Of a stretch of DNA of 64,000 bases, positions 55,789-64,000 are shown piece after piece (the first letter of the stretch is position 1; every line of letters begins with the position of its first letter). The position numbers were made by a program, and so were the translations under genes. The stretch comes from Zobellella maritima (lineage in GTDB: Bacteria > Pseudomonadota > Gammaproteobacteria > Enterobacterales > Aeromonadaceae): positions 124,001 to 188,000 of the forward strand of contig NZ_QCZE01000002.1 of assembly GCF_003075035.1 (NCBI RefSeq), written 5' to 3'. The notes under the pieces are model-generated. The model had not been told where the DNA came from. It searched no databases and saw nothing but the letters and a program-made list of their open reading frames with translations.

Positions 55789-57564
55789 TTAGTCGAGCAG
55801 TGAAATGGCGGTCGGGGCGTCGGCGCCTTTCTCGGCCAGTTCTTCGAATTCGTTGATGGCGTCGATTTCCACACCCATGGCGATATTGGTGACCCGCTCC
55901 AGGATGATTTCAACCACCACCGGTACCTGATGCTCGGCCATCAGTGCCTTGGCCTGCTCAAAGGCGGGGGCGATCTCTTCCGGCTTGAATACCCGGATGG
56001 CCTTACAACCCAGGCCTTCGACCACGGCCTTGTGATCGACACCGTACTCACCCAGCTCGGGGGCATTGATGTTTTCAAACGACAGCTGTACGCAGTAGTC
56101 CATGTCGAAGCCGCGCTGTGCCTGGCGGATCAGACCCAGGTAGGAGTTGTTCACCAGTACGTGGATGTAGGGCAGCTTGAACTGGGCACCCACCGCCAGT
56201 TCTTCAATCATGAACTGGAAGTCGTAGTCACCGGACAAGGCAACCACCTGACGACCGGGCTCGGCGGCACACACACCCAGGGCGGCCGGAATGGTCCAGC
56301 CCAGGGGGCCGGCCTGACCACAGTTGATCCAGTTACGCGCCTTGTACACGTGCAGAAACTGGGCTGCGGCGATTTGCGACAGGCCAATGGTGGACACATA
56401 GGTGGTGTCGCGACCGAAGACCTTGTTCATTTCTTCGTATACGCGCTGTGGCTTGACCGGCACGTTGTCGAAGTGGGTCTTGCGTTGCAGGGTGCGCTTG
56501 CGCTCCTGGCACTCGCCAACCCAGGCGCTGCGATCCTTCAGCTTGCCGGCGGCCTTCCATTCCTTGGCCACTTCCACGAACAGCTTCAGCGCTTCGCCGG
56601 CGTCGGAGACGATGCCCAGGTCCGGCCCGAATACCCGGCCGATCTGGGTCGGCTCGATATCCACGTGCACGAACTTGCGACCCTTGGTGTAGACGTCGAC
56701 GGAGCCGGTGTGGCGGTTGGCCCAGCGGTTACCGATACCCAGCACGAAGTCAGAGGCCAGCAGGTTGGCGTTACCGTAGCGGTGTGAGGTCTGCAGACCG
56801 CACATACCGGCCATCAGCTCGTGATCGTCGGGAATGGTGCCCCAGCCCATCAGGGTCGGGATAACCGGTACGCTCACCAGCTCGGCAAATTCGGTCAGCA
56901 GGTCGGCGGCATCGGCGTTGATCACGCCACCACCGGAAACCAGCAACGGCTTGTCGGCATCGTTGAGCATGGTCAGGGCCTTTTCCACCTGGATACGGGT
57001 GGCGGCCGGCTTGTACGGAGTCATCGGCTGATAGGCTTCGGGATCAAACTCGATCTCGGCCATCTGTACATCGAACGGCAGGTCGATCAGGACGGGACCG
57101 GGGCGACCGGAGCGCATGATGTGGAAGGCCTGCTGGAAGGTACCGGGTACCTGGGCCGGTTCCATGACGGTTACCGCCCATTTGGCGACCGGCTTGGCGA
57201 TGGACTCAATGTCGACCGCCTGGAAGTCTTCCTTGTGCATGCGGGCACGGGGGGCCTGGCCTGTGATGCACAGGATCGGAATGGAGTCGGCAGAGGCGGA
57301 GTACAGGCCGGTGATCATATCGGTGCCGGCGGGACCGGAGGTGCCGATACAGACACCGACATTGCCCGGGTTGGCGCGGGTGTAACCCTCGGCCATATGG
57401 GAGGCGCCTTCCACGTGGCGGGCCAGCACATGGCTGATCGAGCCAAGACCGCGCAAAGCGGCGTAGAAGGGATTGATGGCCGCGCCGGGAACACCAAAGG
57501 CTTTGGTAACACCTTCCAATTCCAGGATTTTGGCGGCTGCTTCGATTGCTTTCATTTTAGCCAT
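55789..57564 (-). CDS. gcl: Glyoxylate carboligase (tartronate-semialdehyde synthase)
   Basis: 591 aa, ThDP-dependent. The diagnostic [13 protein letters not shown] segment has valine where other ThDP enzymes have the cofactor-activating glutamate, as in known Gcl. [17 protein letters not shown] and [19 protein letters not shown] form the ThDP-Mg site. Joins two glyoxylates to tartronate semialdehyde plus CO2. First gene of gcl-hyi-glxR-kinase-allA; an IclR-type half-conserved operator lies 150 bp upstream. Confidence 0.95.
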   Translation of the reverse strand: MAKMKAIEAAAKILELEGVTKAFGVPGAAINPFYAALRGLGSISHVLARHVEGASHMAEGYTRANPGNVGVCIGTSGPAGTDMITGLYSASADSIPILCITGQAPRARMHKEDFQAVDIESIAKPVAKWAVTVMEPAQVPGTFQQAFHIMRSGRPGPVLIDLPFDVQMAEIEFDPEAYQPMTPYKPAATRIQVEKALTMLNDADKPLLVSGGGVINADAADLLTEFAELVSVPVIPTLMGWGTIPDDHELMAGMCGLQTSHRYGNANLLASDFVLGIGNRWANRHTGSVDVYTKGRKFVHVDIEPTQIGRVFGPDLGIVSDAGEALKLFVEVAKEWKAAGKLKDRSAWVGECQERKRTLQRKTHFDNVPVKPQRVYEEMNKVFGRDTTYVSTIGLSQIAAAQFLHVYKARNWINCGQAGPLGWTIPAALGVCAAEPGRQVVALSGDYDFQFMIEELAVGAQFKLPYIHVLVNNSYLGLIRQAQRGFDMDYCVQLSFENINAPELGEYGVDHKAVVEGLGCKAIRVFKPEEIAPAFEQAKALMAEHQVPVVVEIILERVTNIAMGVEIDAINEFEELAEKGADAPTAISLLD

Positions 57565-58018
57565 AGCTGGTACCCATTCATCTGCGGTGCCGAGGCACCT
57601 GAGTTATTTGTTGATACTGGGGTTGGAAAGCGGTCCCGCCTGGTGACGGCGGTTAACAACTGCTTAACCCATGCACTGATAATACAAAAAAAAATGTGAC
57701 GATCAACATGTTTTTGGAAATCATTTTTGTATTGTGGAATCTTGTCGATTTTGCGATTTTGGCTGTCGCTTTGGTCGATTATTGATAAGTTATTGATATT
57801 ATTGCTTTTAGTTTTATTTATTGAGTGTGTTAGGGGTTTTGGGGCGCTTTTTTAACAAAAGAATCAGGCTTTTTTGTTTTTTTCGTATTGTGGAAATGGA
57901 TATTGATTTTTCTGTCTGGGGTCTTGGTGCTGTCTGGGGAACGTGACCATGCGGGTCGGTGTGGGGGAGGGGATGAGGGTAGGCAGGCGCCGCCGCGCCT
58001 GCCGGTTGGCTGTGCCTG
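57565..58018. other. AT-rich control region upstream of gcl
   Basis: 454 bp, no gene. Contains the operator at 57715 and two copies of GTATTGTGGAA (57729-57739 and 57885-57895), possibly further regulator half-sites. Confidence 0.5.
57715..57729. promoter_or_regulatory. IclR/AllR-type operator upstream of gcl
   Basis: TGGAAATCATTTTTG matches TGGAAATNATTTCCA at 12 of 15 positions, with the mismatches all in the right arm. It overlaps the first GTATTGTGGAA copy. Confidence 0.5.
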
Positions 58019-58150
58019 TCAGACCAGGCCGCGATGCTCCCGCTTGGCGGAGCGTACATCCTTGATGATGGCGCCGAGGATGACGACGAGGACCAGGGCC
58101 GAGACGGTCGGCCAGATCAGGATATAGGCGGCCATTGCTAATTCACTCAT
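58019..58150 (-). CDS. 43-aa single-TM small subunit of an SSS transporter
   Basis: A short gene easily missed. From ATG 58150 (GGAGCAACAAC ahead) the translation is MSELAMAAYILIWPT, then a hydrophobic helix VSALVLVVILGAII, then the basic tail KDVRSAKREHRGLV, stop at 58019. It starts 13 bp after the stop of the sodium:solute symporter gene. Tiny one-helix proteins ('putative transporter small subunit') accompany several SSS symporters, and I infer it binds or stabilises the symporter in the inner membrane. Confidence 0.82.
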   Translation of the reverse strand: MSELAMAAYILIWPTVSALVLVVILGAIIKDVRSAKREHRGLV

Positions 58151-58163
58151 GTTGTTGCTCCTG

Positions 58164-59855
58164 TTAGTGCTGTGCCATTGGGGCATCTTGGGATGAGGCT
58201 GAGGCGGCCACGATATCGGTTTCCTGGTGATCGAAATGGCCGGTTCGCCGACGGATCAGTTCGAAGTCGAAATGTGTGGGCTTGAGCAGGCTGATGCCGG
58301 TACATACCAGGGTGCTGACCCCGTAGGCGGTCAGCGATGACAGCAGCACCGTGTAGTCCCGCAGGAAGCCGATGCTGAAGATTGCCAGCAACAGGCCTCC
58401 GAGCAGGCCGCTGAGCAGTCCGATCCTCTTTCCGCAGAAACCGAAGGCCATCAGTCCGATCACGACGCCGCCGCCGATACCGGCAATGATTTCGAACAGC
58501 ACGGCGATGGCCCCGCTCATTGGCAACAGTTCGAAGCGGGCAACACAGAAGAAGGCCAGCCCGGCCAGCACCGCCGAGGTAAAGGCGGTATTGGTGACCC
58601 GGCTCCAGTACATGCTGGCGATGACGGGGAAGACCACGGCTCCCCACAGGGCGCCGACAAACACCAGCATGACCAGTATATTGAGCGAAAAGCTGGCCAT
58701 GATGATGCCGATGGTGGTCGCGACGACCATGGTCAGCCGGCCGAGCAGCAGCATCTTGCGCGGGTCGGCCTTGCCCCTGGCGATATTCTTGCCGTAGATA
58801 TCGGTCATTACTATTGCCGACAGGGCCGCCAGGTCAGAGTCGGCGGTGGAGGACAGGGAGCCGATGACCAGGATAAAGAACAGGCCAATCATCACCGGCG
58901 ACAGGTAGCTGGAGATAACTTGCGGGATGATATTGTTGGTGTCGCCGTCAAGGGGCTCCAGTCCGACGATGGCGGCCATCAGCCCGATCATACCCAGGCC
59001 GATGACGATGGCGGCATAGCTGATGGTGGCTGTGATAAACGTCGGTTTGATCAAATCCTGGCGCACCGCGAACAGGCGTTGCGATATGGTCTGGTTACCG
59101 ATGGCATAGGCCAGCACGGCGACGAAGAAGGGCGCGCCCTGCTCCATGATGGCCTCGGTGGAAAAGAAGTCGGCCTGCTCGACGGTCAGCGCCGACATGT
59201 TGTCGACCAGTACCTCGGGCCCGCCCATGGCAAACAGCACCATGGGGATGATCACCACTGCGATGGCGATCATCGCTGCCACCTGGGCCACATCGGTGAG
59301 TACAGAGGCGCGAAATCCGGACCAGAAGGTATAGGCCAGCACGCCGACGCCCGCCATCAGCACCCCGTGCTGGAAAGACAGGGGCGACAGCACCGAGACC
59401 AGGGCGCCGGCGGCGGTGAAGTTTACCATCAGGCTGATCAGGCTGCCCAGCAGGTTGGATAAGGCCAGCATCAGCTGGCTGGAGGAGCCGTGTCGGGCGT
59501 GGATTACCTCACCCAGGGTATGGGCCTGGGGGGCCAGCTTGCGGATGCGGATGCCGAAGGGGTAGATAAATAAAATCATCAGTGCCCCCCATAGTCCATA
59601 GTGCAGCGGTCCGGACAGGCCATAGGTAAAGCCGGAGGTGGCTGCCGCGTAGAAGGACGCGGCCCAGATCCAGGTGGCGGTCATGCTGGCCGCGGAAATG
59701 CCGTAGCCGATATTCTGGCTGGACACCATATAGCCGTCGGCATCTTCATCCTTCTTGTTGATGAACAAGGTCATCAGGAAGGTAGCCAGGTAGAAGCCGG
59801 CCATCAGCAGGAAAACGGTGGTGGCGGAAAACTGATAGAGAGGGCTGTCTGTCAT
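58164..59855 (-). CDS. Sodium:solute symporter (SSS family)
   Basis: 563 aa, about 13 TM. GISAASMTATWIWAASFYAAA (TM2 substrate region), YTFWSGFRASVLTDVAQ (SSS signature 1), FILVIGSLSSTADSDLAALSAI (Na2 site serines). Resembles urea/purine/ureide-active SSS members of proteobacteria and fungi by its WIWAAS and GPLHYG motifs, but substrate is not provable. Placed upstream of gcl in the same orientation. Urea or ureide import would fit allA. An almost ideal CRP site lies about 115 bp upstream. Confidence 0.85.
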   Translation of the reverse strand: MTDSPLYQFSATTVFLLMAGFYLATFLMTLFINKKDEDADGYMVSSQNIGYGISAASMTATWIWAASFYAAATSGFTYGLSGPLHYGLWGALMILFIYPFGIRIRKLAPQAHTLGEVIHARHGSSSQLMLALSNLLGSLISLMVNFTAAGALVSVLSPLSFQHGVLMAGVGVLAYTFWSGFRASVLTDVAQVAAMIAIAVVIIPMVLFAMGGPEVLVDNMSALTVEQADFFSTEAIMEQGAPFFVAVLAYAIGNQTISQRLFAVRQDLIKPTFITATISYAAIVIGLGMIGLMAAIVGLEPLDGDTNNIIPQVISSYLSPVMIGLFFILVIGSLSSTADSDLAALSAIVMTDIYGKNIARGKADPRKMLLLGRLTMVVATTIGIIMASFSLNILVMLVFVGALWGAVVFPVIASMYWSRVTNTAFTSAVLAGLAFFCVARFELLPMSGAIAVLFEIIAGIGGGVVIGLMAFGFCGKRIGLLSGLLGGLLLAIFSIGFLRDYTVLLSSLTAYGVSTLVCTGISLLKPTHFDFELIRRRTGHFDHQETDIVAASASSQDAPMAQH

Positions 59856-59969
59856 TGTTGAAGTACCTTATTTTTTCTTCGCAGGGCCAGGCTGGTGGAG
59901 AAGGTGGCGACGAATTGAAATGGGGGAGTGAGCGCCGGTTGTGGCGGCGGGGCATGGCAAAGCAGCTGA

Positions 59970-59989
59970 GGGTGATCTAGATCACCCTG
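59970..59989. promoter_or_regulatory. CRP-type site upstream of the SSS symporter gene
   Basis: Perfect 20-bp palindrome AGGGTGATCTAGATCACCCT. Its inner GTGATCTAGATCAC equals the core of the E. coli CRP consensus. Centre about 124 bp before the SSS start codon. Confidence 0.7.
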
Positions 59990-60448
59990 AATCATATTCG
60001 GGAGCATTCCCTAACACCTCTTGATGTTGTCGAACGGACGTTAACCGGAGCATGCGGGCCCGGGAGGGCGGCATGCTGTTGATGGCCAGGCTAAGTGGCC
60101 GGTAGTGGTTCGGCGGAGCGAGTCGGTTCCGGCCGCCAAACAAATTAGTCAAAACGGCTGTATCGATGCCATTTTGGACGGCCATTATACACATTTTCGA
60201 GCTGTTATGGCCTTTGGGGGCGATTTTTGTTTAGTGGGCGAAGCTGATTTAGGTGTGTCATTATTTGTTTTTTAAATGCATCATTTTGATATTAAATGAT
60301 TTTTGTTTTTGGTGATGTGTTTACTTCAGGTTGTTTCGATGAAACTGCTTATCGTCGTTACTATTTTTTCTTGAGTGTTCTCTGGCGCAGGTCGTGGCTT
60401 TTCGTGTGTGGCAAGGGCGACGGAAGGGCTTTGTTCACGTTGTTATTG

Positions 60449-60473
60449 CTTTGCAAAAATCCGTTTTGCAAAG
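60449..60473. promoter_or_regulatory. Perfect palindrome upstream of phasin (candidate PhaR site)
   Basis: CTTTGCAAAA (60449-60458), ATCCG, TTTTGCAAAG (60464-60473). The TTGC/GCAA core is typical of described PhaR targets. The gene phaR lies directly downstream of phasin. Confidence 0.55.
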
Positions 60474-60585
60474 GTAAAGGCAGTATCATTCGTCCTATCT
60501 GACCAGGAAAGCGCCCATAGGATCATGCGTTAATGTCTGTGGTAGAGGTATAAAGGGCATCTCAGGTCGCTGCTTCACATGAATT

Positions 60586-60632
60586 TTGCGATGCACAAAA
60601 AAAGAGTTGTAAAAGCTTTTTGTGCAGTGCAA
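60586..60632. promoter_or_regulatory. Imperfect 16-bp inverted repeat upstream of phasin (candidate PhaR operator)
   Basis: TTGCGATGCACAAAAA (60586-60601) and TTTTTGTGCAGTGCAA (60617-60632) are complementary at 14 of 16 positions. The repeat lies 90 bp before the phasin start, a plausible autorepression/PHA-sensing element. Confidence 0.6.
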
Positions 60633-60721
60633 TAATGCTCTTGCGCGCCGAAGCTGTTGTCTTGGTCTGACTGTTGGCGTGCCGGGCGATATGGCCCCTT
60701 CATTCTCAGGAGACTTCAGAT

Positions 60722-61366
60722 ATGTCATTTTTCGATTTCGATAAGATTCAGAACGCCCAGAAAGCCAACCTGGAGCTGTTGCAGCAACTGAACGGCGCCC
60801 TGTTCACCGGTGCCGAGCAGCTGGGTCAGTTACAAGCCAAGGCGCTGCGTACCATCGGCGAAGAGTGCTTCGAGAACGCCGCCAAGTTCTATGCGGTACG
60901 TGACGCTCAAGCCTTTGCCGAGCTGCAGCTCTCCCTGTTCAACCCGACCGTACAGCTGGAACGGGCACTGGAGTTCAATCGTGAGGCCCTCAGCCTGATC
61001 TCCGGTGTGCAGGCCGATATCGCCAAACTGGGCGAACAGCAGGTTGCCGCCGGCACCAAGCAGGCCAAAGAAGTGGTAGATGCGCTGGTCAAGAATGCCC
61101 CTGCCGGGTCCGAGCCCGCCGTGGCTGCCCTCAAGTCGGTCATGGCCAATGCCGACAGCGCCTATGAGAGCGCTCAGAAAGCGACCAAGCAAGCCGTCGA
61201 GATGGCCGATAATGCCGGCAAGAAAGCGGCTGAGTTTGCCGAGAATGCCGCCAAGCAGGCCGCCGAGATCGCCGAAAAAACGACCAAGCAAGCCGCCGAA
61301 ACCGGTATCAATGCCGCCGCTGCGGCCAGCAAGAACAACCGTGCCGCCAGCAAAGCAAGTGCATAA
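60722..61366 (+). CDS. phaP: Phasin family protein
   Basis: 214 aa from ATG 60722 (CAGGAG ahead; the frame is open 48 bp upstream). SFFDFDKIQNAQKANLELLQQLNGALFTGAEQL is the phasin domain, residues 5-120. The tail is a repetitive Ala/Lys coiled region (KKAAEFAENAAKQAAEIAEK, TTKQAAETG), as in phasins that coat PHA granules. Implies polyhydroxyalkanoate storage. Confidence 0.9.
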   Translation: MSFFDFDKIQNAQKANLELLQQLNGALFTGAEQLGQLQAKALRTIGEECFENAAKFYAVRDAQAFAELQLSLFNPTVQLERALEFNREALSLISGVQADIAKLGEQQVAAGTKQAKEVVDALVKNAPAGSEPAVAALKSVMANADSAYESAQKATKQAVEMADNAGKKAAEFAENAAKQAAEIAEKTTKQAAETGINAAAAASKNNRAASKASA

Positions 61367-61394
61367 CGACTAATTAAGCGGTACAGAGGTATTT

Positions 61395-61431
61395 GCGGCG
61401 ACTTGGATTATTCCTTGTCGCCGCTTTTTTT
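61395..61431 (+). terminator. Phasin terminator, overlapping the phaR 3' end
   Basis: GCGGCGAC (61395-61402), 14-base loop, GTCGCCGC (61417-61424), TTTTTTT. The right half lies in the last codons of the convergent phaR (KKSGDKE). Confidence 0.85.
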
Positions 61432-61941
61432 GTTATCCGGGTCGTCGGCGCCGGATTTGTCCGTAAAGCCGCCGAACAGGCCGAACATGTTCTGGGTGTT
61501 CTGGTAGAGGGCCTTCGACTGCTCCATGTACTGGCGCATCAGCTCCTGCATCATGGGGGCCTGTCCGTGCATGAAGTCGCGCCACGCCTTGGATGACTGG
61601 GTGCCGGCCTGGGTCTGAATATCGATCATTGACTGGATGCTGTCTTCCAGGTAGCTGCCGAGCACGCTCTGAAAGGGGCCGTAGAATCGGATGATGTTTT
61701 TCAGCATGTCACTGGAGAAGATAGGGTCCCCGTCGCTTTCCGCTTCCTGGATGATCTGCAGCAGTATGCTGCGGGTCAGATCTTCGCCTGTTTTGGCATC
61801 CACCACCTGAAAGGGTTCCTGTTCGAGCACCAGGCGGCGAATGTCGGCGAGATTGAGGTGGCTGCTGGTGCGGCTGTCGTACAGGCGGCGGTTGGGGTAT
61901 TTCTTGATAATGCGGATATCGTCCTGACTGCTGTCTGACAT
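61408..61941 (-). CDS. phaR: Polyhydroxyalkanoate synthesis repressor
   Basis: 177 aa from ATG 61941 (GCAGG at 5 bp; an extra 18 codons upstream are unsupported). N-terminal PHB/PHA accumulation DNA-binding domain IIKKYPNRRLYDSRTSSHLNLADIRRLV, then PHB_acc regions around FYGPFQSVLGSYLEDSIQSMIDIQ. Binds DNA and PHA granules and represses phasin. Convergent with phaP. Confidence 0.93.
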   Translation of the reverse strand: MSDSSQDDIRIIKKYPNRRLYDSRTSSHLNLADIRRLVLEQEPFQVVDAKTGEDLTRSILLQIIQEAESDGDPIFSSDMLKNIIRFYGPFQSVLGSYLEDSIQSMIDIQTQAGTQSSKAWRDFMHGQAPMMQELMRQYMEQSKALYQNTQNMFGLFGGFTDKSGADDPDNKKSGDKE

Positions 61942-62079
61942 GCGACCTGCTCTTATTGCTTGAATATTAAGGAAGTGTATCCCAATCGACGGCACCGCTC
62001 AATTTAGCGGCGCCTCCCCGGGCCGGGCCGATCTTGACGCGGGTGCAGGCCCGCGCCGCAGACGGGCGGGCCTGGATTA

Positions 62080-62562
62080 TTACTGCCGCGGATCATCGGC
62101 CGGATTGACATAGTTGACCTGCCAGGGGCCGACCGAGTTCAGCTGAACCACGGTTTCACCCTCCGCGATGGCATAGTGGCGCATGGCCGGCGGCATGGCA
62201 GTGTAGCTGCCGGCCGGCAGGCGATGCGCATTCTCCCTGGCCTGGCTATCATCCATGCCCAGGTAGAAGGTGCCACTCAGCACCGTCACCCGCTCTACCC
62301 CGGGATGCCAGTGCAGCGGTACCCGGTAACCATCGGGCAATTTCAGCCGCAGGGTAAAGATACCGGGTTCGGCCGGGTTACCCTCCAGAACCACAAAGCG
62401 GGAGCCGGCCGGCAGCGAGGCCGGACCATCCTGCCAGCTCATCTGATCTGGCGGGTAGAGCAAGTGCTGCCCCGGGCCCGGGTCCGCCATATCGGCGGCC
62501 AGTGCCAGCATGGGCAGGGCGGCGCTCAACAGGCAGCCGGCCAGACCTGTTCGGAGTTTCAT
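62080..62562 (-). CDS. Exported cupin-domain protein
   Basis: 160 aa from ATG 62562 (GGGAGGAAAATATC ahead). Signal peptide KLRTGLAGCLLSAALPMLALA with cleavage near ADMADP. Cupin motif PLHWHPGVERVTVLSGTFYLGM, second motif MPPAMRHYAIAEGETVVQLNSVGPW, so a metal may bind. Periplasmic; substrate unknown. The gap to slyD (62563-62737) is a divergent promoter region. Confidence 0.85.
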   Translation of the reverse strand: MKLRTGLAGCLLSAALPMLALAADMADPGPGQHLLYPPDQMSWQDGPASLPAGSRFVVLEGNPAEPGIFTLRLKLPDGYRVPLHWHPGVERVTVLSGTFYLGMDDSQARENAHRLPAGSYTAMPPAMRHYAIAEGETVVQLNSVGPWQVNYVNPADDPRQ

Positions 62563-62737
62563 GATATTTTCCTCCCTAGAACGGGCCCGCTCATTCGACC
62601 GGGCCCTGTTTAAAGCGTAATACAGAAGGCATAAGGGTGGAGCCGTGCTGTAACCCCTTGGACGAGGACACTGAACTGGACCTGACCATCTGCTATTATT
62701 CCGCCACGAACAGGCTCTCAACTGACTAGGAAAACAG

Positions 62738-63220
62738 ATGCAAATTGCTGATAACACAGTGGTGCAGTTCAACTACACCTTGAAGGACGAAGATGGCCAG
62801 GTGCTGGACACCAACACCGGCAAGTCGCCGCTGGCTTACCTGCACGGTCACAACAACATGATGGAAGGTCTGGAAAAGGTGCTGGCCGGCAAGAGCGAAG
62901 GCGACAGCTTTACCGTGACCCTGCCCCCCGCCGAAACCTATGGAGAGCGTGACGAAGAGCTGACCCAGCGTATTTCGGTCAAGCACCTGCAGGGCGCCAA
63001 GCGCTGGGAGCCGGGCATGGCGGCGGTGATCAACACCGAAGAAGGTCAGCGCCAGGTGACTGTGCTCAAGGTCGGCAAGTTCATGGCCGATGTGGACTTG
63101 AACCACCCGCTGGCGGGCCTGACCCTGACCTTTGATCTGGAAGTGGTCGGTGTGCGTGCCGCCACCGAGGAAGAAATCGCCCACGGCCATGCCCACGGCG
63201 AAGGCGGCCATCACCACTGA
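62738..63220 (+). CDS. slyD: FKBP-type peptidyl-prolyl isomerase SlyD
   Basis: 160 aa. FKBP part VVQFNYTLKDEDGQVLDTNTGKSPLAYLHGH, inserted-in-flap chaperone domain (about 70-130) and a short His-rich tail (HGHAHGEGGHHH), shorter than in E. coli. Prolyl isomerase, chaperone and nickel delivery. Terminator follows. Confidence 0.93.
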   Translation: MQIADNTVVQFNYTLKDEDGQVLDTNTGKSPLAYLHGHNNMMEGLEKVLAGKSEGDSFTVTLPPAETYGERDEELTQRISVKHLQGAKRWEPGMAAVINTEEGQRQVTVLKVGKFMADVDLNHPLAGLTLTFDLEVVGVRAATEEEIAHGHAHGEGGHHH

Positions 63221-63235
63221 GCCGCAAGGGTGAAC

Positions 63236-63276
63236 CAGCAAAAAGGCCGGGTAGATACTACTCGGCCTTTTTGCTG
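63236..63276. terminator. Bidirectional terminator after slyD
   Basis: CAGCAAAAAGGCCG (63236-63249), loop, CGGCCTTTTTGCTG (63263-63276); A/T runs on both strands. Serves slyD and the convergent YbaK-like gene. Confidence 0.9.
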
Positions 63277-63313
63277 GGTGAGGCTGATGGGGGCATGGGC
63301 GCTATGGTCCGGG

Positions 63314-63769
63314 CTAGAGCGCTATCTCCTTCGGCTCAACCAGCCTCAGGTAGTCTTTCATGGTCAGGCTGAACAGCTCACGGTAACTGCCGGCACTGAA
63401 GACGATCTCTTCCTGTTGGGCGAGTTCGCTGTCTATATACACCGGCATTTCATACAGGTTGCCGAAGGGCGGCAGGGCGCCGACTTCGCAGTCGGGAAAC
63501 TTCTCGCGGAAATTGCTTTCATGTATGAAGGTCGCCTCCTGCGCCGACAGGGACCGGGCCAGGCGGTCGGGATGGATTATCTTGGGAGCGGGCAGCACTA
63601 CCATTGTCATCTGGCCATCCAGCGTCATAATCACCACCTTGGCCATCACCTTGCCCGGTATATGGGCGGCCTCGGCCACCTCCTGAGCGGTAAACGCCGG
63701 CGAGTGGGAGATGACCCGATATTTGACTCCCTGTTGATCCAGGTATTGTTGCAATCGTTTGGCCGGCAT
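63314..63769 (-). CDS. YbaK/ProX-like aminoacyl-tRNA deacylase
   Basis: 151 aa from ATG 63769 (GAGGAGGG ahead; frame open 177 bp further without family similarity). YRVISHSPAFTAQEVAEAAHIPGKVMAKVVIM, conserved lysine of the INS superfamily in the latter; EVGALPPFGNLYEMPVYID shows the G-x-x-P-P-F-G loop. Trans-editing of mischarged Pro-tRNA is the family role; exact tRNA unknown. Confidence 0.88.
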   Translation of the reverse strand: MPAKRLQQYLDQQGVKYRVISHSPAFTAQEVAEAAHIPGKVMAKVVIMTLDGQMTMVVLPAPKIIHPDRLARSLSAQEATFIHESNFREKFPDCEVGALPPFGNLYEMPVYIDSELAQQEEIVFSAGSYRELFSLTMKDYLRLVEPKEIAL

Positions 63770-64000
63770 AATCAGCCCTCCTCGACAGATACTGAACGTC
63801 GGTTGAAGTATAGGCCATGGGGAGGATGCGGGCGGCGTAGCATGAGCCCTGACGGGAGTTCGGTCTGACTGATCTTCCCCCGATAAAGCGGACACCCCTT
63901 TCGAGCACGCCGTCATGACTTCATATTCGGACTGGGGAAAAGGCAAGACCTGATCCCGTGATCAATTGCCATTAACAGGCAAAAGAACCCTAAATAACTG
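63770..64000. other. End of window, no feature seen
   Basis: 231 bp after the YbaK-like start; no RBS-linked frame or strong palindrome found. Confidence 0.4.

Larger units (their letters stand above)
59856..60721. other. 866-bp divergent control region of the SSS gene and the phasin gene
   Basis: No convincing gene (a 68-codon frame at 60296 has no RBS or family likeness). Contains the CRP site at 59970, ATCATTT-N7-AAATGAT at 60280-60300, and the two palindromes at 60449 and 60586. Confidence 0.55.

Noticed and set aside
60296-60502. 68-aa gene in the phasin upstream region
   Set aside because: No ribosome site, Cys/Phe-rich random-looking product, overlaps regulatory palindromes.

Overview
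The window is gammaproteobacterial chromosome, probably from a marine or brackish, PHA-storing, compatible-solute-using bacterium. A full MetJ-type regulatory signature, ISAs1-type transposase debris, phasin/PhaR and a His-tailed SlyD fit Aeromonadales (Oceanimonas/Zobellella-like). This placement is inference from gene content only. Most of the window is GC-rich. Two blocks (about 1-6.2 kb and 38.9-43.9 kb) are visibly AT-richer and are bordered by decayed insertion sequences, which suggests lateral acquisition.

Layout. (1) 1-6.2 kb: minus-strand catabolic block with a cystathionine-beta-lyase-like enzyme, M24 peptidase, APC permease, Asp/Glu-racemase-family enzyme and M20 amidohydrolase. 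(2) 6.3-8.1 kb: remnants of an IS5-family and an ISAs1-family element and an aspartase pseudogene. (3) 8.4-13.8 kb: operon iclR - OPT oligopeptide transporter - class V PLP enzyme - peptidase E - DUF1177. (4) 14.0-14.6 kb: decayed IS3 element. (5) 14.8-23.2 kb: RidA, BCCT transporter, M19 dipeptidase-like protein and aldehyde dehydrogenase, a divergent LysR regulator, then an uncharacterised 573-aa protein plus DUF3726. Two near-identical palindromes suggest that one LysR protein controls both sides. (6) TSUP permease. (7) 24.3-27.9 kb: ribose-type ABC importer preceded by MetJ boxes. (8) 28-34.4 kb: LysR and choline-sulfate operon betC-sulP-betT. (9) 34.5-38.6 kb and 44.9-47.4 kb: methionine salvage (omega-amidase, methionine aminotransferase, mtnB, mtnC, mtnD, mtnA, mtnK). 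(10) 38.9-42.5 kb: folate-independent methionine synthase pair mesX-mesD with a MetR-like regulator, flanked by IS903-like remnants. (11) 42.7-44.9 kb: two-part chromate transporter and a GntR regulator. (12) 47.4-59.9 kb: AllR-like regulator, a Gly-Asn repeat protein, YfcC transporter, and the glyoxylate/ureidoglycolate pathway gcl-hyi-glxR-glycerate kinase-allA, with an SSS symporter and an overlooked 43-aa partner protein. (13) 60.7-64 kb: phasin, PhaR, cupin, SlyD, YbaK-like deacylase.

The unifying theme is metabolism of methylated sulfur and nitrogen compounds. Four sets of tandem 8-bp MetJ boxes lie in front of the ABC importer, the aminotransferase/mtnBCD divergon, mesXD and the mtnA/mtnK divergon. 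I infer that the ABC importer supplies a methylthio compound (for example 5-methylthioribose) to MtnK-A-B-C-D-aminotransferase, with the omega-amidase pulling the transamination. MesXD is a second MetJ/MetR-controlled methionine source. BetT, BCCT, betC and the LysR-linked block handle betaine-type compounds. All statements come from reading the sequence; no searches were run.
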